The position numbers and the translations under genes are program-made. Source: Peptoniphilus genitalis (GTDB lineage Bacteria > Bacillota > Clostridia > Tissierellales > Peptoniphilaceae). From it: a stretch of DNA of 64,000 nt. The stretch spans positions 1,853,963-1,917,962 of the forward strand of contig NZ_CP097885.1 in the NCBI RefSeq assembly GCF_023614525.1, given 5' to 3'. Shown piece after piece: positions 61,334 through 64,000 of this stretch (positions are counted from its first letter, which is position 1; each line of letters opens with the position of its first letter). The notes under the pieces are model-generated. The model made no database searches. It saw only the letters and a program-made list of their open reading frames with translations, and was not told where the DNA came from.

Positions 61334-62800
61334 TTATCTTCTCTTTTTCATTGAACCAAGTATTCCTCTAGCTATTTCACGACCAATGGATCTTGTTATT
61401 GTTCCTAACATGGAGTCAATCCCCTTGTCGATGTAGGACTTTTGCTTGCGAGAAGACTTCCTTTCTTTTTCAAGTTCTTTTCTTCTAAGTTCATATTCTT
61501 CTTCGCGAGCTTTATCAATTTTTTCTCTCTCAATCCTATCTTTAAGAACTTCATAAGCAGACTCCCTATCAATAGAATTTTTATATTTAGAGTAGAGGGA
61601 AGAAGACTCAACTATTGATTTTAATTCCATATCATTAAGGTTCGAGAATGAGGAGTGAGGTGGCAAGATTAAAGCTCTGTCTGCAAAGCTTGGTGCACCA
61701 GTTTCATCAGGGAAGGATACTATTGCCTCTCCAGTCCTTAAATTTATAATTTCTTCTTTTAAGTCTATTGACTCATCTTGTCTAAAGCTATCAGCAACAG
61801 CCTTAATAGTTTTTAATTCTTTAGGAGAATAAGCTCTTAGCTGGTGGATAATCCTGTTGGAAAGTTGAGACGAAACTTCTTCTGGAATATCCAAGGGGTT
61901 TTGTGTTATGAAAAATACTCCAACACCCTTACTGCGAACAAGTCTTACCACTTGAATTATTTTATCCTTTAAAACATTAGGTGTATTTTTAAAAAGTAAG
62001 TGGGCTTCGTCAAAGAAGAAAACCAACTTAGGTTTATCCAAGTCACCAACTTCTGGGAAGTTTTCATAAATTTCTGATAGAAGATATAGTAGTAACATTG
62101 AATAGAGAAGAGGATTTGTAATAAGCTTATCTGCCTTTAAAATATTTACAAGACCCCTGCCCTCTGAATCAGTTTTAATTAAGTCATTGATGTCGATTGC
62201 TGGTTCTCCAAAGAACAAATCTCCACCAGCATCTTCTAGGAAGAGCAATTTTCTTGAAATAGCAGACAAGCTTTGGCTAGCTACGTTTCCAAAATTTTTG
62301 CTAACGACCTCACGGTTATCACTTACATAATTTATAACTTCCTTTAAGTCTTTTAAATCAATTAAGAGAAGTCCTTCACTGTCGGCAACCTTAAAGACAA
62401 TATTTAAAACTCCCATTTGAGTATCATTGAGGCCTAAGATATTTGAAAGCATGAGAGGACCCATTTCAGAAATAGTTATCCTAAGAGGAATTCCTCCTTC
62501 TTGATATACATCCCAAATGTTAAGAGGGTAGGGCTTAAAATCAAAATCATCTAAACCCAGTTCATTAAGCCTTGACCTTAGCTTGTCATTCATTTCTCCA
62601 GGCTTAGAAATATTTACAAGATCTCCCTTGACATCAGCAAGGATACTTGGGACACCAGCATCAGATAGACCTTCAGTTAAGACCTTAAGTGTAACAGTCT
62701 TTCCAGATCCTGTTGCTCCACTAATAAGTCCATGCCTGTTCACCTTGTTGAGAAGAATGTAATTTTCAAACTTACCCTTTCCAATTAAAATTTTATCCAT
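61334..62800 (-). CDS. HerA-like (DUF853) DNA-translocase ATPase
   Basis: A 488-residue ATPase. Walker A is GLISGATGSGKTVTLKVLTE near residue 30, followed by ILADVKGDLVN; the Walker B region is KLVFFFDEAHLLFKNTP, and VFFITQNPLDIPEEVSSQL follows as sensor. The C-terminal segment is a basic coiled coil (LRRKELEKERKSSRKQKSY) ending GILGSMKKRR. HerA/FtsK-like proteins of the DUF853 group are thought to pump DNA. ATG 62800 follows GGAGG. Convergent with the carrier gene. Confidence 0.9.
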   Translation of the reverse strand: MDKILIGKGKFENYILLNKVNRHGLISGATGSGKTVTLKVLTEGLSDAGVPSILADVKGDLVNISKPGEMNDKLRSRLNELGLDDFDFKPYPLNIWDVYQEGGIPLRITISEMGPLMLSNILGLNDTQMGVLNIVFKVADSEGLLLIDLKDLKEVINYVSDNREVVSKNFGNVASQSLSAISRKLLFLEDAGGDLFFGEPAIDINDLIKTDSEGRGLVNILKADKLITNPLLYSMLLLYLLSEIYENFPEVGDLDKPKLVFFFDEAHLLFKNTPNVLKDKIIQVVRLVRSKGVGVFFITQNPLDIPEEVSSQLSNRIIHQLRAYSPKELKTIKAVADSFRQDESIDLKEEIINLRTGEAIVSFPDETGAPSFADRALILPPHSSFSNLNDMELKSIVESSSLYSKYKNSIDRESAYEVLKDRIEREKIDKAREEEYELRRKELEKERKSSRKQKSYIDKGIDSMLGTITRSIGREIARGILGSMKKRR

Positions 62801-62910
62801 AAGAGCCTCCTTAGTAGCTTTGTAATCTAAGTTTATTATAGCAGAGAAAAGACTTGATAAAATAAGTTTTTAAAAATGATATAATTGATTAAAGAATGTG
62901 AGGTCATACC

Positions 62911-63645
62911 ATGGAATACTTAAAAGAAATTTATAAAATAAATATAGAAGACTTCGAAGAATATTCATACCTTAGAAATATTCCTTCATTAAAAAATTTT
63001 CAGGGAATTAAAATCCATAAGCCTGTGACTTTTTTTGTTGGAGAAAATGGAAGTGGGAAGTCAACTCTTCTTGAAGCCATAGCTGTTGCCCTAGGCCTCA
63101 ACCCAGAAGGGGGATCCAAAAATTTTAACTTCGCCACAAAAGAAACTCATTCAGAACTTGGAAAAATCTTAGAAATTGCTAGAGGATCAAGAAGAGAAGA
63201 GGATGGTTTTTTTCTTAGAGCTGAGTCCTTTTACAATCTTGCAACAGAAGTTGAGGAGCTCGCAAGCTCTGGTTTCACAAATTTTTATGATTCTTATGGT
63301 GGCAAGTCTCTTCATGACCAATCCCATGGCGAGAGTTTTAGGTCTCTCATCCTAAATAGGTTTAGAGCCAGAGGAATCTACCTACTCGATGAACCTGAAG
63401 CTGCACTTTCCCCAACGTCACAGATGTCGCTACTCTGCATAATAGATGAACTAGTAAAAAAAGATACTCAATTTATAATTGCAAGTCACTCGCCAATTAT
63501 ACTTGCCTATCCCAATGCAGATATTTATGAATTTAGCGAAGCTGGCATAGAGAAGAAGTCCTACAAGGAAACAGAATCCTATAGTGTAACTAAAGCCTTC
63601 TTAGATGATCCAGAAAGAATGATGAATTTTTTATTCGATGATTGA
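62911..63645 (+). CDS. AAA-family ATPase (ABC-like, YbbA-type predicted ATPase)
   Basis: A 244-residue ABC-like ATPase: IKIHKPVTFFVGENGSGKST (Walker A near residue 45), signature-like SHGESFRSLILNRFRARG, Walker B IYLLDEPEAALSPTSQ and H-switch IIASHSPIILAYPNADIYEF. No membrane partner is adjacent. Stand-alone members of this family are of unresolved role, some linked to DNA repair or defence. GTGAGGTC precedes the ATG. TATAAT at 62880 and TTGATA at 62854 form a loose promoter (20-bp gap). Confidence 0.85.
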   Translation: MEYLKEIYKINIEDFEEYSYLRNIPSLKNFQGIKIHKPVTFFVGENGSGKSTLLEAIAVALGLNPEGGSKNFNFATKETHSELGKILEIARGSRREEDGFFLRAESFYNLATEVEELASSGFTNFYDSYGGKSLHDQSHGESFRSLILNRFRARGIYLLDEPEAALSPTSQMSLLCIIDELVKKDTQFIIASHSPIILAYPNADIYEFSEAGIEKKSYKETESYSVTKAFLDDPERMMNFLFDD

Positions 63646-63679
63646 CAATAACCCTGATACATAATCGGGGTTATTTTTT
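63646..63679 (+). terminator. Terminator after the ATPase
   Basis: AATAACCCTGA pairs with TCGGGGTTATT over a short loop, then T residues. Confidence 0.85.
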
Positions 63680-64000
63680 GTCTTTAAAAAATTTATAACT
63701 AATCAAAAAAGAAACTAATGTATAAATTAAATTTATAGTATCAATGTCAAAGAAATGTTAAATTTTTATTTTTTGAAAATATTTTTTATTTATCTAAAGG
63801 GAAACCTATGCTAAAATAATTCTCGTATCATTACATTTAGTTAAATATTTTTGAATATTTATTATTTATGTAAGTTAATATAAAGTAGTAGGCAATTTAT
63901 ATTAATTCTATAAATTAAAATATTTTATTGTCTTTGATTTAATTTAAGGCATGTATTTAATTTGTGAAAGATACAAATCATAAAATTTATGGAGGAAAAC
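63680..64000 (+). other. A/T-rich intergenic region ending in a ribosome site
   Basis: About 320 bp without a gene. The last bases (TTATGGAGGAAAAC) contain a Shine-Dalgarno site, so the next gene starts just beyond the window on the plus strand. No clear promoter pair or repeat was seen. Confidence 0.5.

Overview
The window comes from a low-G+C Gram-positive bacterium. Genes are A/T-rich, most have strong AGGAGG ribosome sites, and hairpin-plus-T terminators are common. The gene families (a three-serine-recombinase integration module, an ECF transporter with an MptD-type S component, oleate hydratase, a YkvI-like carrier) and the general style point to an anaerobic coccus of the Peptoniphilaceae group (Anaerococcus, Finegoldia or Peptoniphilus-like). 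This is an inference from gene content; there is no rRNA in the window to fix it.

Layout. (1) 1-11.5 kb: the right end of a prophage or phage-like integrative element. It has two tail/fibre genes, a holin and an endolysin, then a YxlE-YxlF-YxlG-like ABC cassette with an XRE regulator, then a SHOCT-type small protein and three overlapping serine-recombinase genes. It ends in an attachment-like stretch that encodes the last residues of a RumA-type 23S rRNA uracil methyltransferase. (2) 11.9-18.3 kb: the classical aminoglycoside/streptothricin resistance cluster (nucleotidyltransferase, methyltransferase, ant(6)-Ia, sat4, aph(3')-IIIa), followed by a frameshifted WYL regulator and a RibD-like reductase. 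(3) 18.6-24 kb: a patchwork with an ApeA-like HEPN protein, broken ATPase, transposase and methyltransferase genes, a 2Fe-2S protein and several RumA-tail copies. (4) 24.1-27.6 kb: a bile salt hydrolase/cardiolipin synthase cassette inserted into an NTF2-like gene and flanked by nested direct repeats. (5) 28-34 kb: a mobilisation/replication module with a TnpW-like protein, a secreted cationic peptide with a membrane partner, DUF3847, a putative oriT, a MobA/L relaxase, a DUF3801 protein, iteron-like repeats and a replisome organiser. (6) 34-42 kb: a large serine integrase, a second decayed recombinase end, an AAA/DUF4143 ATPase, more RumA-tail copies, a methyltransferase, and broken lipoprotein and MobC-like genes. 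(7) 42.2-49.8 kb: a TetR-ClbS/DfsB-ABC-ABC-ECF transport island. (8) 50.3-64 kb: ordinary chromosome-like genes (hydrolase, methyltransferases, DMT exporter, potassium channel, TetR plus oleate hydratase, YkvI carrier, HerA-like ATPase, AAA ATPase).

How it fits together. At least five copies of a RumA 3' end, four with the extended tail and one the short type, carry the same GAGACGGT-like core or a degenerate form of it. With two copies of the end of the third recombinase, they suggest that one attachment locus was hit repeatedly and that region 11-41 kb is a pile-up of integrative and mobilisable elements. The cargo covers antibiotic resistance, phage defence (HEPN), a probable antimicrobial peptide, bile and membrane-lipid functions, and a nutrient- or siderophore-type transporter. 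The most unusual features are the repeat-flanked bile salt hydrolase/cardiolipin synthase cassette with its perfect 40-bp palindrome, the secreted cationic peptide/membrane protein pair, the two sets of about 23-bp periodic repeats, and the repeated RumA attachment relics.
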